Source of the DNA: Euclidia mi
Taxonomy: Eukaryota > Arthropoda > Insecta > Lepidoptera > Erebidae
Length of the DNA: 64,000 nucleotides
NCBI GenBank assembly: GCA_944739405.2
Contig: OX123196.2
Span: forward strand, 55,838,196-55,902,195
Reading direction: 5' to 3'
Within the stretch, counting starts at the first letter, position 1. Each line of letters starts with the position of its first letter. Shown here in pieces: positions 46,898 through 60,019 of this stretch. The position numbers and the translations under genes were made by a program. The notes beneath the pieces are model-generated. The model had not been told where the DNA came from. It searched no databases and saw only the letters and a list, made by a program, of their open reading frames with translations.

Positions 46898-47130
46898 CAT
46901 CATCATCATCAGCCTTTAACAGTCCACTGCTGGACTAGGCCTCTCCTTTGAAAGGAGGAATTGGCCTACTATACCACGCTGGCCAAACGGATTGGTATAG
47001 GGTTTTTATCAAGTTTTCCTTCTCTTACAGTGCTGTTCTCTGCATTGTATGTTCCCTCTGTCGGCTCTTACGACACCCACGGGATGACATGGGGTGGTGA
47101 CAATTCATATTCTTAATCCGTCACCACACG
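46898..47130 (-). mobile_element. SINE with 11-bp target duplication
   Basis: Flanked by GATATTTTTTT at 46887-46897 and 47131-47141. Closely similar to 26556-26791, including CCACTGCTGGACTAGGCCTC and CCTTCTCTTACAGTGCTGTT. Confidence 0.88.
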
Positions 47131-47141
47131 GATATTTTTTT

Positions 47142-48269
47142 AGATTTTCGGTAATCTTTGATTCTGCGAACAGGTATCAGCTGAATTCAGCTACATCCGA
47201 ATTATATTTCGAACTAGAACTAGTCCTTTCTTACTGGAGTGTATGCTCCCCGAGGCATAATCAGTAGGTATATAATATGTCACTGTAAAAGCCCGAGGTA
47301 CGGTATATCTTAAGATTTACCAGTTCGGACATTAACCAACTCATGTTGGTAAATCTTAGCCCAATTACAGCTTCTTGTGTCCAGTAGTTTCGAGTGGTTG
47401 TTTGTAAGTTATTTAGTTTTAGTAGTAACGAAGAATTCTATACATATTGATGATTATAATTTTTCTGTTTCGGTTTTCAGTGGTTCAAACCTACCACATA
47501 ATTGACTCTTTTAAGAAGCCATTGTCCAAAATCATCGCTCATCAAAACACACGTGCGCCAAGAAAAATCTAGGATTAAGGTTTTAATAGCAGTAAAGATT
47601 TTGCTTCTAATAATTTTACTTCTATCCAAAAAATTCTTCTTTAATCTATTTATAAGCGTGACGTCTTACTGTAGTGGCACATCTTCATATATTGCATAAG
47701 ATTACGTACACAAAATTCCGTCATAATACGTCTGTTTCTATCTTAATATAACAGCAGCGGAGCAACCTTAAAACTTCACCAATTTGCTTTGCTATTTGTA
47801 GCGTTTGTCCATTTCTTAGAAGGTTAGAGAGAAACGCTCCTATTTGCGAACATAGGTAAACCCAAAGGCCGTTCACGTCCCAACTCCTTCAAAGTGTCAA
47901 TAAACAAAATTAATGCGAAACACAAGACCGTTTAGTCGCAATCCGTCTATCCGTTCACAGTCCACCGGCGTCCCAACCAAACACACGGCTAACATTACCC
48001 AACGGATTTCGCTAAACAATCGAGCATAATTCAATTGGAAATGTCAAGACGTTGCCAGCTTTGTCGTGACGTAGCCGTCTACGTATTTTGGACGTTGCCA
48101 ATCCTACACAATCGTGCGTTGAAATAGTCGAGACTCGAGTGTTAGGGTGTTCCCGAGTACCGGGAATTCCTTTGACGTATTGACGTAATCCAGATTAGGG
48201 GTTTTGTGTCTTCTATTATAAGTTTTTATTGTGCAGTGGGTACCGCTGTACCGATATTTCGTTTTTACT
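47142..48269. other. no gene recognised
   Basis: A less AT-rich stretch (about 47860-48190) has no supported frame. GGTTTTCAG at 47472-47480 could be a splice acceptor, but the following frame has no recognisable protein. Confidence 0.45.
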
Positions 48270-48284
48270 CAGCTACGGCAAGGT

Positions 48285-48352
48285 ACGATTTCAGCCGCTC
48301 TGTTTTATGTTAAGCGGTCGCCCCATGTCCACTAAGCAACTCGTAATTTTGA
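48285..48352 (-). mobile_element. 5S rRNA-headed SINE-like copy C, diverged
   Basis: The minus strand carries GACATGGGGCGACCGCTTAA and then CAGAGCGGCTG, in the order and spacing of copies A and B. The 5S similarity is short. Confidence 0.4.
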
Positions 48353-49252
48353 CAAAGATCTTGGAAAGCTTTGGAAACCATTGCGTAGCTGGTGCCTAAA
48401 CCCAGAGAGTTGAGTCTCCCAGTTGATACGTTTTTACGATTGCACCTTTTTTGCTTATGGTAGTGAACCATATGCACATTATCTAATTTATGTGAGGTCT
48501 AATAAGCTCTTTACATAGTGAAAATGAAAGAAACTGCCATACTTAAAAGTAAGTCATGAAAACGTACATATCCCAACGTCCACAATCACAACATATTTAC
48601 AGCTCTATAAATTCTCGTCCAATACAAGTTTTAAACGTTGTCCTTTATGCAAATACTTATTTACATACTTTTTTCATGTTTCTGGCGTCCGCCCAAACTC
48701 TTGACAAGTCCCGATCATACTATAAAACGTACGTTTCACGATGTCACGAACCGCCTTTATTTCGAACAGAGAGGATTTATTTTTCAATGTTATTATATGT
48801 TTATCGGTTTAGTGTCCAATTCTTATTTCGGTTCTCGGCCTTCAGATAAACGGTTGTCCTGATTGGAAGTTATATGTATTACAATATAGGTGAGGAAAGT
48901 CGCAGTGAAGTTTACATCAAGGTGAACAAAAACCGCAAAAAATGTTTGTTGATGTTTAGTTTGTCATCGGCCCGCCGCGCCGCAAGACAGCGTGACCATG
49001 AAAGAAAAATAAACATCACTTGACAACATGATTTGTAGATTCTAAGATCTGAAGAGAACTGGAAAAAAATATAAATTGTCAAATTCCATGTTTTACTTGA
49101 CATGAAAATAGAAAGATGAACAGTTGGAATAGTACATGTTATGAATTACTGACAGCCTCACAAGCTTTTTCCTGACAATTCGTTGCTAACGTAATAGGTA
49201 TAATAAGTTAGTGTGATGTCGGATTATATAAATGTGTCAAGCAATCTAAATC

Positions 49253-49440
49253 TTACTACTATTGTAAATGCGAAAGATTGTGACAATGGATGAATGTACC
49301 TACGGATGTTTGTGAATCTTTCTTGCAAAAATGACTGTACGGATTTAGATGAAACTTTGTAGTAGTGTAGCTTATACATCTGAATACAACATGAGCTTTC
49401 TTTGACCTGATAACTGACCCCCGAGCTTACCATTCCATCA
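49253..49440 (+). mobile_element. Helitron-like fragment
   Basis: Begins TCTTACTACTATTGTAAATG after an A, as expected for a Helitron 5' end, then GGATTTAGATGAAACTTT and GTAGCTTATACATCTGAAT, blocks I recognise from a common lepidopteran family. The 3' end is not clear. Confidence 0.5.
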
Positions 49441-51155
49441 TTTATTACCATCTTGAAAACATAACCCTATTCCTGGTGGTCGGGTAGAATAGAGAAGACA
49501 GTAATATTAGCGAAACGAAAATGATTTACCATTTCATTTATTTAAATGGTGCCTGAAAACTCTAAAGAAGTTCACAAACTCCAATAGTCACGAGTTAAAA
49601 CTTTGCTGTTGCAAATTATTCTCAAAGAATAAAATGTTCTGTGAATTATTTGAGACAAATTCTCAACTCTTCGCTTCCATTGCCTAATTGGTTCTAAGTA
49701 TTTGAAGGTGAAATCATTTTCTTCTTATGCGATCGTACTGTGGGACATTTAATTGGACATATTAACTGCTAATTAGGTTGAAACTGAAGAATGTCGTAAT
49801 ATTTATGCCTAGCTTTATTTTCTTTGCTTGTTTTTTTTGTTTTTGAAAATGATTATCGCATTTTAAACGTTCGCGATTTGTATACGTTATGCAATTTTAC
49901 TTAACGGTTCTATCCGTGACCACGACCAGTGTTGGCTTAACAAACAAATTAGCAGTGAACTCTATTAAGACCCAATAACACGATAAGAGGTTGCCAAGGA
50001 CCTTGTCGCAATCGAGACCACCTCTAAGAATGCTTTCTTCTTTCTGTCTTCTTCATGATCTGGCGATGATGTTGATTAAGATCGGATATATAAGTTTGCG
50101 TAGACTAAGTTTGGTGTTTTTGTTATAGTTAGTTATTTTTGTTCCTTGGGGCTGCGTTTCTAGAAACACCTTATGTTTTAATATTTGATTGCGCGATAAT
50201 CATTTTTTACCAGCGTTCAATACATGCGCTGACTTATAACCCGAAGGGTGATTCTCAAAGAGTTACTATACTATCAAAAAGCCCAAAAATATAGTCCATA
50301 TTAAGTTACTTGTTAACATGTCAATTTATTTACGACCGTTTGTCATAGCGTGTAAAGAGACGGAATCGATATACGCAATCGGTGAACCCTGAAGCTTGAA
50401 CAAAATATTTTCGATGTCCAGTGATCTCAGTTTGACGTTTTTTATTATATTTTGACATACTATTCGCTATGTTCTGGTTTTAGTTAAATCTTGTATTTGT
50501 ATGTTGTTGTCCACAATCACTAGCGTGGAAATAAAGAAAATAAGAAAAATGCATCATAGCTTAGTTCAAGTTTTATGTTTGAAATATATACTTATCCGAG
50601 CTTATTAGCACCAACCATTTAACTACATGTTTAATCCATCAACGGTATAATACCTTTCGCATTTTATTACTTTGTCATATTACCATAAAATATAAGTTAT
50701 TCATAATGAAATTACGACGAACTTGAGTAATTACGGTAAGTAATAACTGTTGAAGTTCATTCTCACGAAATGTTGGTCAGCTAGAATATTGTGAAGTAGC
50801 AATTTTACTTTAATTAAGTGTAGCCGTGGGCCCTACTATGAGTTTGTATCACTATAGTAATAATAATATCATGGGCAAACTTGCACGAGGAAAAAAGAGG
50901 ATTGTACAATAATTTACACACATCTTCATGTTTATCACACACGTCGTGTGCCGGTTTTAATGGCACTGTAGCTAGTGAAATTACAGGGCATTAGAAGACG
51001 CACCTTGGCCACTTGGCTTAGCTTAGCTTGGCTGTATCTCTGACATAGCCAAAGTCTATGGACGTAGTTTGCGATTACCATTGGGTGGGCCGAGATATTA
51101 ATGGATTAATAGAAACACTTATTTCCGTCAGTGAGCGACTGAATTTCATACGTTA

Positions 51156-51362
51156 TCTTAATATATAAAATCCTTGCGTTACTGACTGACTGACAGACAC
51201 GCTACAGCCGAAACTATTGGGCACAAGAAGCTGAAATGTGGCATGTACGTTCCTTGGGGACCGTAGGGGTGCACTAAGAAGGGATTTCCCGAAATTGCCA
51301 CGGGATCGGCCAAAACGGGTAAATTTAAAAAAAATGCAGGCGTAGCTGCTGGCGTCCTCTAG
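51156..51362 (+). mobile_element. short non-autonomous Helitron
   Basis: Starts TC at 51156 after an A and ends CTAG at 51359-51362 before a T, meeting the Helitron rule of insertion between A and T. Inside are GGGGTGCACTAAGAAGGGAT and GGCGTAGCTGCTGG. A relative lies on the minus strand at 58233-59395. Confidence 0.75.
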
Positions 51363-54300
51363 TAAATTATAATTAAAGGAAATTGTTAGTAGTTTTCAAA
51401 GAGGAAAAAACGAAACACGAAACGAAAAACGAAACACAACTCTTCGCATAAACGCTACACAAAGTTAGACTTTTGATATCTTTGTAGACTACTACGGATA
51501 AATATTGCAACGCTTGTAACCCGATCTCGAATTCAAGAAATCCTTACATTAAGTATAGATTTCTCTGCAACTTTCAGCGTCAATTCGATGTATAAACAAA
51601 CGTTAAGGAAAAGTTAAATTACTAATGCTATTGCGGCAATATAGAAGCAAAATCATAGAAACTTAAGCAAACTTCTAGTTCTAAAACAGATGTGGTTACT
51701 ATTCTTTCTCTTTCTTGCATGGTCAGCTCTGGAGTCACTTTGTCTCTATTTTCACAATTTCGTACTTGGTCCGCCATTTTACTACGGTAGCTTTCATAAC
51801 AGAGCGCGAAGGTATGCTAAAAGTTATAAAATTTTTAAAACAAAGACATCGTAACTTTTGTAAATCGAAATCCTGTAGTACCCGTACAACAAAACAAAGC
51901 AGAGCACCACAAACCAGCAAAGGGACATCAGCATACGTTTGGGGAATCCAATTTGTATGAGTCTGACGTCATATTAGCGAGCTTGCGTACAGCGATATTG
52001 AATTAACCTGCAGCGTTGCATCACAGGTCGACGGTGGCATGGACGTTGTTGCTATGTCCGATTTTATTTCAGGGAAGGGTTGCTTTGAGAGAAGCTTTTT
52101 ATTTTTTATGGGCCGTATTATAGGGTACTTCTCTTGGTACGTAGCTTAGTCTAGGATTGTCTGCCTTTGTGGTTTTGCGGTATTCTAGGCGGCTGCAGAC
52201 CATGAGGTCTTGGTTTGCATTTTCGGCACGAGCAAATAGTGACATCGGACTTATTTGCCACAAAGCTTTGCAATTTAAGGTCAGTCGTACATTCAAACCC
52301 TCTTTGATTGTGTTTAGTATATGGTTCTCATATAATTTTAGAAGTGGGACAACGAGAAACATATATCTTCCGTGTTGGATTAGTCCTCGTTGAGACTGGC
52401 CGCCATGGCTGAAGTACAGTCGAATGGACTATATCATATATACTTAGGAAATGTTAATTTTAGCGTGTTGTCAATCTTCCTAAAAGGGTAGTTACCTGTC
52501 TACAAAAGCTGTCAATCTGGTCGAAACAACAAACCAAGAAACGTTATGACATTTTAAATATCATAAAATTAAGTAATAAGGAGATAATCATATCATAATC
52601 AATAAAAACACAGCTATAGTTATTGGTATGTAATAAATGCGATAGAATTGAAATCATTATTAGAATTTCACCCTACTTCCAAGTTCCTTGACCTGACTTT
52701 GACAATATTCAATCGCAAGTTCAATGTCTTACCGGTGAAAGTTTAGCCCGATTATATGGATTCTGATTATTTAAATTAAAGTTTAACTCAACGGAAAGTG
52801 AAACCTTATTCTCCGTAATGAGTCTCAAACTAGGTACATACATATAATCAAAGATAACTTTGAGGAACTTGTACTTATACATAAGTATTGGAAGATTATT
52901 TACCTAGAAGGGAAATAAGTTCTTTAGGTTCCCATTTCTAAGTTACGTTTTTTTAAGAATCCGTATAAAATGTGTTTAATATTAATATGGATGTAAGTAT
53001 GTATTATCCTGTATGGAGTGTAATTCGGCCAATTTTTTTATGATATCAGCTCTTTATAGTCCTATTCCTATAATCGTTCACGAACTTGAACTATGCCAAT
53101 CCCACATTATTCGGTGCCTCAAATGAGCTAAATAGCTTTAAAATGTTTTCTCTTGAATGATGAATATATAGCCTGGGTGGTCCTCTAGTAGTCAAAATTG
53201 GACCTTAGTTGTTCCTGCAAGCAGCTTACCTTAATGGCAAATTTGTCAATGCGCTTAAAACGAATACAAAGTTCTCTGCACGTATGAATATGGATGTACA
53301 TTTAATTTATATCTATTTTCAAATTACCACGGTTTTATTTATTTATTTCTGAAATATTTATCTTTATTCGATCATCTGAAAAAAGCTTCTGTTTGTCCCA
53401 AAGTTTCGGCGACATTTAAGCAAGGTGGATACTTAGTTCGAAGTTTAGGCACCCACAGCTTTATTTTATGTTATTTTGTTCATACACCATTTAATTAAAT
53501 TATATTAAATATTCACATACATACATGTTATATAATAATATTCTCATATTCTTGGATATTACGATGTATAATCTTTTTATTAAAAACTTAGCGTAGGAGC
53601 TTTCAATATTATAAGGCAAATTATGTTTTACCCGTATCACTGGTAATCTTTAAAAGAGGTCCTAAAATAATTTTACACATTTCAGTTAATAAAATAGGCT
53701 TGCTCGCTACAAAACTGGCACAAAACTGGCTTGATTAATATGAAAGAGGAAGGTAACGAACGTTTTCGTTTGCGCCATGAGTAAGCCTATATATTAATCC
53801 GAGATGAACGCAGCTGAGTGGTGTGCATGGAAAACATCCACCAATAGTATCAGGTTCATAAGAAATTAAGTGTTGGGTATGTGGTAAACGATAGATTAAT
53901 GGAGAGTCTTTTGGACTGGCTTGGAAATTGTGGGGCGTATCGATATCTTTCCCAAATTATTTGCGTATCAATACTTGTACTTTGTTTACAATCTTTATCT
54001 TAGGTACTACAATATTCATCCGCTTAAATATAATGTCTGTAAAATCAATATATCGCGATGGAAGAAGAGAGAATCCTTAAACCGTAGTTTGATTTCAATA
54101 AGTTCATATTGTTGATAAATTACAGTCAGACAGAAAATTATCACTTTGTTCATTACGCCAAGTTTTGTTCAGGACGAAAATCAAACCTACGCTCTCCAAC
54201 TGAACAATCAGTGTCCACTTACCAGCTTACGTAAATATCTAAGAGAGAACTCTTTGATGTGTTTCATTGTAGCTAGTAAGGCCAACATTTTCTTATTTTT

Positions 54301-55545
54301 TAATTATTGAATGTTTTTCTTCGCACAAAGCTGAGCAGCCTCGTACATCTCAAGTAGAGTCACAAATTAAATAAAACTCTTTGATAAGGTCAGGCGTTTA
54401 GCATTGCAACAATATAAAATGTTAGGAGACATACGACGCGTATAAATTTGAATATTTTAAAACTGTTTGCCAACATGATAGCATGTACGCAACTTTTAAA
54501 AAGGCTGTTTTGCACGTTTCTGCTGTTAAAGAAAATGCTGTGTTCTTGTTTTTTGTAATAAACTGGGCTCGAAAGCGGTGTTTATTGTATGCTTAGTTTT
54601 AGTAAACTTTTCGTGCAATAGGTATAGGCGCCTTTTCGGAAATGGCTACTAAAGTTATCACTCACTTATTAATTATGATTTCCGCTTACGTTATAGCTCT
54701 TTGTTAGGCTTTTTAATTTTCACGATTCTTATCCTAAATATTATCAAGCCGAATATTCTGTCAAAGCTGGCTACACTGCTAGACTAGAAAGCGGACTCCG
54801 GGCTGCAAGGCTTTGCTTTAATCTATATTAAAGCTAAGACTATGATAACTATTATTATTTTCAATACCTATCTTGCCTTGTTACGTAAGTAATAACCTAT
54901 CAAAAACGTGGTCTTCAATTTTCATTACAGTTATAAGAAGTCGATCCGGACTATTGGAATTTTTTCTCTTAAGTTCTCTCGCTTCCAATGTGAAACCAAA
55001 ACGTGGAAAATTAACGCTTTGACATACTAACTGTACGTCCATGAGTGTATTTTGATTTCGAAAGCTACTAGAGTTCAGTAGGGTAATTATTTCGTATGTT
55101 TGGGATGTGTGCTTTTGGCAAACTGTTTAATGATATGTTTGTAAATCGTAGACGGCTAAATTTCGATTTAGCTATCTTTGGTTTATACTTGTTTACATCA
55201 AGTTTACATACAATGTATCACAATCATATTCCTTTGATAGAGTAAGTATAATAACATATTCAGTCCTGAATGTTTGGGCATGGATAATTTTTCACAACGA
55301 GGAGGGGTAGGCAGTAGTCCACCACCCTAATCAAGTGTTTGCTGTCACATACATATTTCAGTGACCAATTAGCAGACACACAGTAAAATTTCATATAAAT
55401 CGGACCACCACAAAGTTTACCCTAAGAACTTAAATTGATGTAATACACATCACATGATTATGAATTACTTTGTTTTTAACAACTAGTTTGTCGATGAATA
55501 AGAAAATCTTCATATATCTTTATATTATTACAGCCGTACATTTAG
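51363..55545. other. no gene recognised
   Basis: Long AT-rich stretch without recognisable coding or complete mobile elements. Short open frames (for example 51715-51960 and 52157-52393) carry no motif. Confidence 0.5.
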
Positions 55546-55553
55546 CACTCGAA

Positions 55554-55801
55554 CAACGACAACCCAGCCTACGAGACACCTAATGTCTTCATTTCCACAA
55601 ACAAACATTTATGTCAAAGCGGTGAAGTATGCGGGGCGAAGGGGGCTACAAAAATGCATTCTAATTGGCCGGTTCAAATTTGCGGTACGTCATAATTCAT
55701 AACTAGTTTTCGGAGTGGTCTTATGTAAGACGTATAAGTCTAACGTGTTGTCAGAAAGTGTCCGCCTTACGTCTGCCGTCTAGTAGGCTGGGTTGTCGTT
55801 G
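55554..55801. mobile_element. hAT-like MITE with 8-bp target duplication
   Basis: Terminal inverted repeats begin CAACGACAACCCAGCCTAC (19 perfect bases, 23 of 24 overall). The flanks are CACTCGAA at 55546-55553 and 55802-55809. An 8-bp duplication and CA-starting termini suggest hAT. No coding. Confidence 0.82.
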
Positions 55802-55809
55802 CACTCGAA

Positions 55810-57254
55810 TCATGAGCGTTTGCCGCAAAAAGGTTAACACAGTCTCGCGACAGCTTCGAAAATCACAAAGCTGTCTTCAAAACATGCAGAACAATGCCAC
55901 AACAAAAAATAAATATCACCATTAACAAAAACCATTGGAAGTTCAGTACGAATTCCGCAACTTGTCGTGTCAAAGTACATAACATTTATCAAAGTTATAT
56001 AACATGAAGAAATGAAGACATTATTCAAACTTCTACGTTTGCACCTTTATTTGTGAAGCCGCATTCGAAATTAGTTTCTTCAACTGTTTTATAATCAGTT
56101 GTCACGGAACCACTTCAGTGGTGCCGAGTGTATCGCTTCTGAGCTCTGTGGTGACATAGATTAAGAATGCGTAGATAGGATTGCTACAATTATTTTTAAT
56201 GAACTTTTAATATTAGGTCGATTATTTCTTTGAATTGAGGTTTTAAGTATCAAATTGATTATGTGCAAGCGAAAGTCTTATGAATATCTCACAATCGGTT
56301 AGTATAACAGAGAGTATCCTGTAATAAGCAATCTAAATGTAGCACCGTATGGAACCGGCTTCTTTCTAACATATATATAACATAGTTATAAGTATAAACT
56401 AGAGCGTATCAGTGCAATAATAACCAATACTACAAAAAGCGTATGAGAGTTTGTATATTATGCTTTCACATCTTAACCACTTCACTGATGATTATGACAT
56501 TTTACATTCGCATGACATAGATACTGAAAATGATGGAAGGTACTTTCACCCATGATTGAATTGTGGACAAAATATTTTAGTTTAAAAGTACCTTGTTTTA
56601 AATAGCATAGACATAACATCGACGTAGCGTAACTATTGAAAGTTAAGAAAATTAGATAATGGAATAGGCCAAAATGCTGAAAGTATAGATATTCCTTCTA
56701 ACTACGAAATTCTAAATTGATTTCTGTTAGCCCTTAAGTGAAATAATAAAATACCAGGATATTCCACCGCGATTGGCTTTAAATATACAGCGAGTAACCA
56801 TAGTTATTTGAGAATATTATACGTCTTTAAATCACTGTTTGAATATAACTGTATTACTCGACATCTTTAGTAGCATCATTCTGTTGGATATCGATCTCAA
56901 AATTCAAGAATTCTAGGTCCAACGAATATGCTGTTGAGCTTTGCACTTTTAGAAAATATTAGTTGCAGCACAAAGACTAAGCATTCCCTAACTTTAGAAG
57001 CAAACCTGGACAGATTGTGGGCAGAATACGTTTCTACCTACACTTTTGGTTGCCTGGAAGAAATCGTATTTTGCGCCGTTTGTACAAACAGGGTATCTGC
57101 ACAATAAACGATTATCTATCTTCTGTCTAAAATATGTAACATAATATCTGACAAGGCAAAAATCATAAAACACTTTTTTGTAAGTATTTAAAATTATAAT
57201 TGATATGAATTGATAAAGCTTTTCCAATAATTCTGCTCTTCCGATTCCAATACG
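55810..57254. other. no gene recognised
   Basis: AT-rich sequence; no supported gene or repeat boundary. Confidence 0.5.
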
Positions 57255-57490
57255 ACAATATAAGAAATCCGGACAGGCTTGTTTTAAATATGATACCCAG
57301 ACTTAGCCGGCTTCAAAACAATTCATACGCCATGAGTATTAAAATTTACAATAAATTACCAAATTTTGAAAAAATACTGCCCACAAATAAATTTATACAA
57401 GCGTTACGTAGTTGGCTCATGCAGAAAACCTTTTATTCTGTTAAAGAATTTTTATCAAACAATGAAATGATTCGCTGTAATGAATGCCTA
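57255..57490 (+). pseudogene. LINE protein C-terminal remnant
   Basis: Reads IRNPDRLVLN (start of the preserved part) and continues KIYNKLPNFEK, then KFIQALRSWLMQKTFYSVKE. This matches the C-terminal 'KIYNKLP ... FYSIxEFL' pattern of CR1/Daphne-like LINEs. The frame remains open to 57871, but that later part is AT-rich and probably chance. Confidence 0.65.
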
Positions 57491-57920
57491 ATTGACCTAT
57501 TAATAAATATGTATATGACATTAATACTATTAAATATGATTGTTACCTATTCACTTCACATTGCATGCTATTTAAAATTGGCTAAACGGGCTTGCACCTT
57601 TATATCATTATATTATCATGAAATCAACATCTGTAATGTACCCTGTTTACAGCAAATAAAAATATTCTATTATATTCCTGTAATCTACTTACCTATCATG
57701 TTCCAATATCAATTTCCAAGAAAATATAAATACAACATATGTACTGTTCGTATTTACAACTGTTCGTATTTATTACTAGCAACTTCGAGATACTCATTTT
57801 TTTTACTGCTGGCACAGTTTATAAATTTTATTTATAACGCTGTCAAAAATATAGCAATGGTACGCCTGTAGCTAACTATGAATCCATAGTTGTGCCTGAT
57901 ATTGCTTCGAACATACATAT

Positions 57921-58059
57921 CATCATCCTCCTAGCGTTATCCCAGTTTGAACACGGGGTCCGCTTTCTAGTCTAACCGTATTTGGCTGAATATTAGCTTT
58001 TCCACGGAGCGACTGCCTATTTGACCTCCGCAACCCGAAGGGATAGCTATATTCATGGA
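57921..58059 (-). mobile_element. 5'-truncated SINE with target duplication
   Basis: Flanked by AACATACATAT at 57910-57920 and 58060-58070. Shares CCTAGCGTTATCCC and GACCTCCGCAACC with the SINE at 22816-23230. It lacks the tRNA head. Confidence 0.8.
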
Positions 58060-58232
58060 AACATACATATATCGCTCTTTATTGAATATTTTGAAACCTG
58101 GACTTGTAGTTTAGTTTCAGACTGTTTTGTTTGTAGTTTAAAAAGCTAGTTTTAATCCATTGATTGCTTGGTATAGGTATTGCCAATGGCATGCCACTGA
58201 TCTGAGGCAACTAAAACCAGTCTAATATAATA

Positions 58233-59395
58233 ATAGAGGATGACCGCAGCTACGCCCGCAGATTATTTGTAATTAACACGTTGAATGCGGGATTTTAAAA
58301 CTACAAATTACGTACAGTGCTATACGTAGCAATTTTGACTTGTACCGTTTTTACAAAACGATAATGGTTGGTAAACAAATGAATAAGTTTTGGCCAATAA
58401 ATCTTTGATTTTTATAAAATTATATATTATTTTATGCTTTTAATAGCAAGTTGACATATTCAATTAGATACATTTGTCGTCGCCACAGAATGCAAACTTT
58501 AGTAATTATATGACATTTAAATTACAATACGGATTCGTCTTGTACCGCATCATGGCGGTAGGGCAAGGTTTGTTGTGTCGATAGTTTTATAGGGAAGGGA
58601 AATATAGTGAAACAAAATATCGACATCGATGTTTATAATTATTCAAGGAAAAAGTAATTCACCAAACCTAAATATTCTTATGCGATTTTTTGTAGCATTC
58701 CAAACATATCTTTTTGTCACATTCTTTGCAGTACGTGTCAACTCCTCATACTTTCTTGTCGGCATCTCTGCTATTCATTGTTTTTCTTAATTGTTGACTT
58801 TTTTTCCGGCAGTAATTTTATCAGTAAGTTTAGTTTTGGTCATAGCTTCTATAATAGATTCAGTGAAATTCAGCAAGTGAACTTTTTTATCGCATCTTGT
58901 GTTATAGACGAAATACGTCAGAATGTACTGACTGCACTAGCCTAAATTGACTAGTCCCGGTGGTACGATACAAGTCGGTAGCGTACAAGACAGTTTTGGC
59001 TGGTACCGCACCGATTGTAATTCTTTATCATCTGGTGCGGTACAAGTCGAATTTGTCTTGTATACTTTAAATCTACCTATTAGATACAATTTAAAGTAAC
59101 AAACCTAAATCTATACTTGTCTCTTTCTGGATTAAAGGATTTCAATGGGAAATCACACCCGCACCAGACAGAAAACACCTACTTTCTACGCCGAACCAAA
59201 CGAAAGTATAATACAAGTCAAAATTGGCTTGTACCGCATTCAACGTGTTAAACCGTTTCTGCCCGATCCTGTAGAGGAATTTTGGGAAATCCCTCCTTAG
59301 TGCACCCCTCAAATTCAGCTTGTGGCGCTAAATAATTTGGACTGAAGCGTGTCGGTCAGTAACGTACGAATTTGATGTATACAGATAGTAATCGT
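58233..59395 (-). mobile_element. non-autonomous Helitron split by a piggyBac-like insertion
   Basis: Reading the minus strand, it begins TCTGTATACATC at 59395 and ends near 58233 after GGGCGTAGCTGCGGTCATCC. It is homologous to 51156-51362 (shared GTGCACC, AAATTCC and CGTAGCTGC blocks). The middle is a later insertion at 58277-59247. Its last bases read CTAT rather than CTAG. Confidence 0.7.
58277..59247. mobile_element. piggyBac-like non-autonomous element
   Basis: Flanked by TTAA (58273-58276 and 59248-59251), the piggyBac target. 14-bp inverted termini CACGTTGAATGCGG are perfect. A motif ACTTGTACCG(C) recurs in both orientations about eight times inside. No transposase frame. Confidence 0.82.
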
Positions 59396-59829
59396 CATTT
59401 CTGCAACAATTTTATACTCTATGTCAGCAAACCTCGTAACTTTATGAACGATAGCCGATTATTTTTCAACTCCATAACATTTCAGCGAAACTTTCCGTTC
59501 AGCGTTCGATGCAGTGCCTTTCTACGAACGTTAAATTGCTTTATCTAGTGTTCGTGTTTCGTGAAAACTTTGATTACTATTTTAATTTGGTAGCGGCAAT
59601 CGAATGTTGTGGAATTGGCTTGTTGTAATTTTGCTTGTTTTTGGTGCTTGAATAGATAATGCATTATTGCGGATTCGGTTTTTATTGATATCAGATGGAA
59701 TGTCATGATGTTTATTTTACCAGTACATTAAATATGAATCTGCGCCATAATTAAACTTAATGCGAGTTCTTGAATGTTGAACGATTTTATTATTTTTAGA
59801 ACGACTTACTAAAATGTTGTATATTAATC

Positions 59830-60018
59830 TTATCTGTTTGTTTCAGGTATGCAAGCAGTTCAAGTATCCTAAACATGAGAAGATAGGTTAAGGTTGAGTA
59901 AACACATTAACTAATTAAATTTAGGTGAATTATTATGATTTAACTACCTTAATTTGTGTTACATATTATTCGATTGTGTTTTTAGCAAAATAAAGCTCTT
60001 TTATTTAAAAGTCCTTTA
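59830..60018 (+). other. candidate terminal exon of an unknown gene
   Basis: A pyrimidine-rich TATCTGTTTGTTTCAG (AG at 59845-59846) precedes a short frame, VCKQFKYPKHEKIG, ending at TAA 59889-59891. An AATAAA at 59989-59994 lies about 100 bases on. Acceptor, short 3' coding end and polyadenylation signal appear in the right order. No upstream exon was identified, so the gene is unknown. Confidence 0.35.
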
Positions 60019-60019
60019 T

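Noticed and set aside
47305..47360. Small inverted repeat TAAGATTTACCA with TGGTAAATCTTA
   Set aside because: 12-bp arms with a long loop in AT-rich DNA; could be chance.
57491..57871. Continuation of the LINE frame as a membrane protein gene
   Set aside because: Hydrophobic AT-rich translation without motifs; likely chance extension past the LINE C-terminus.
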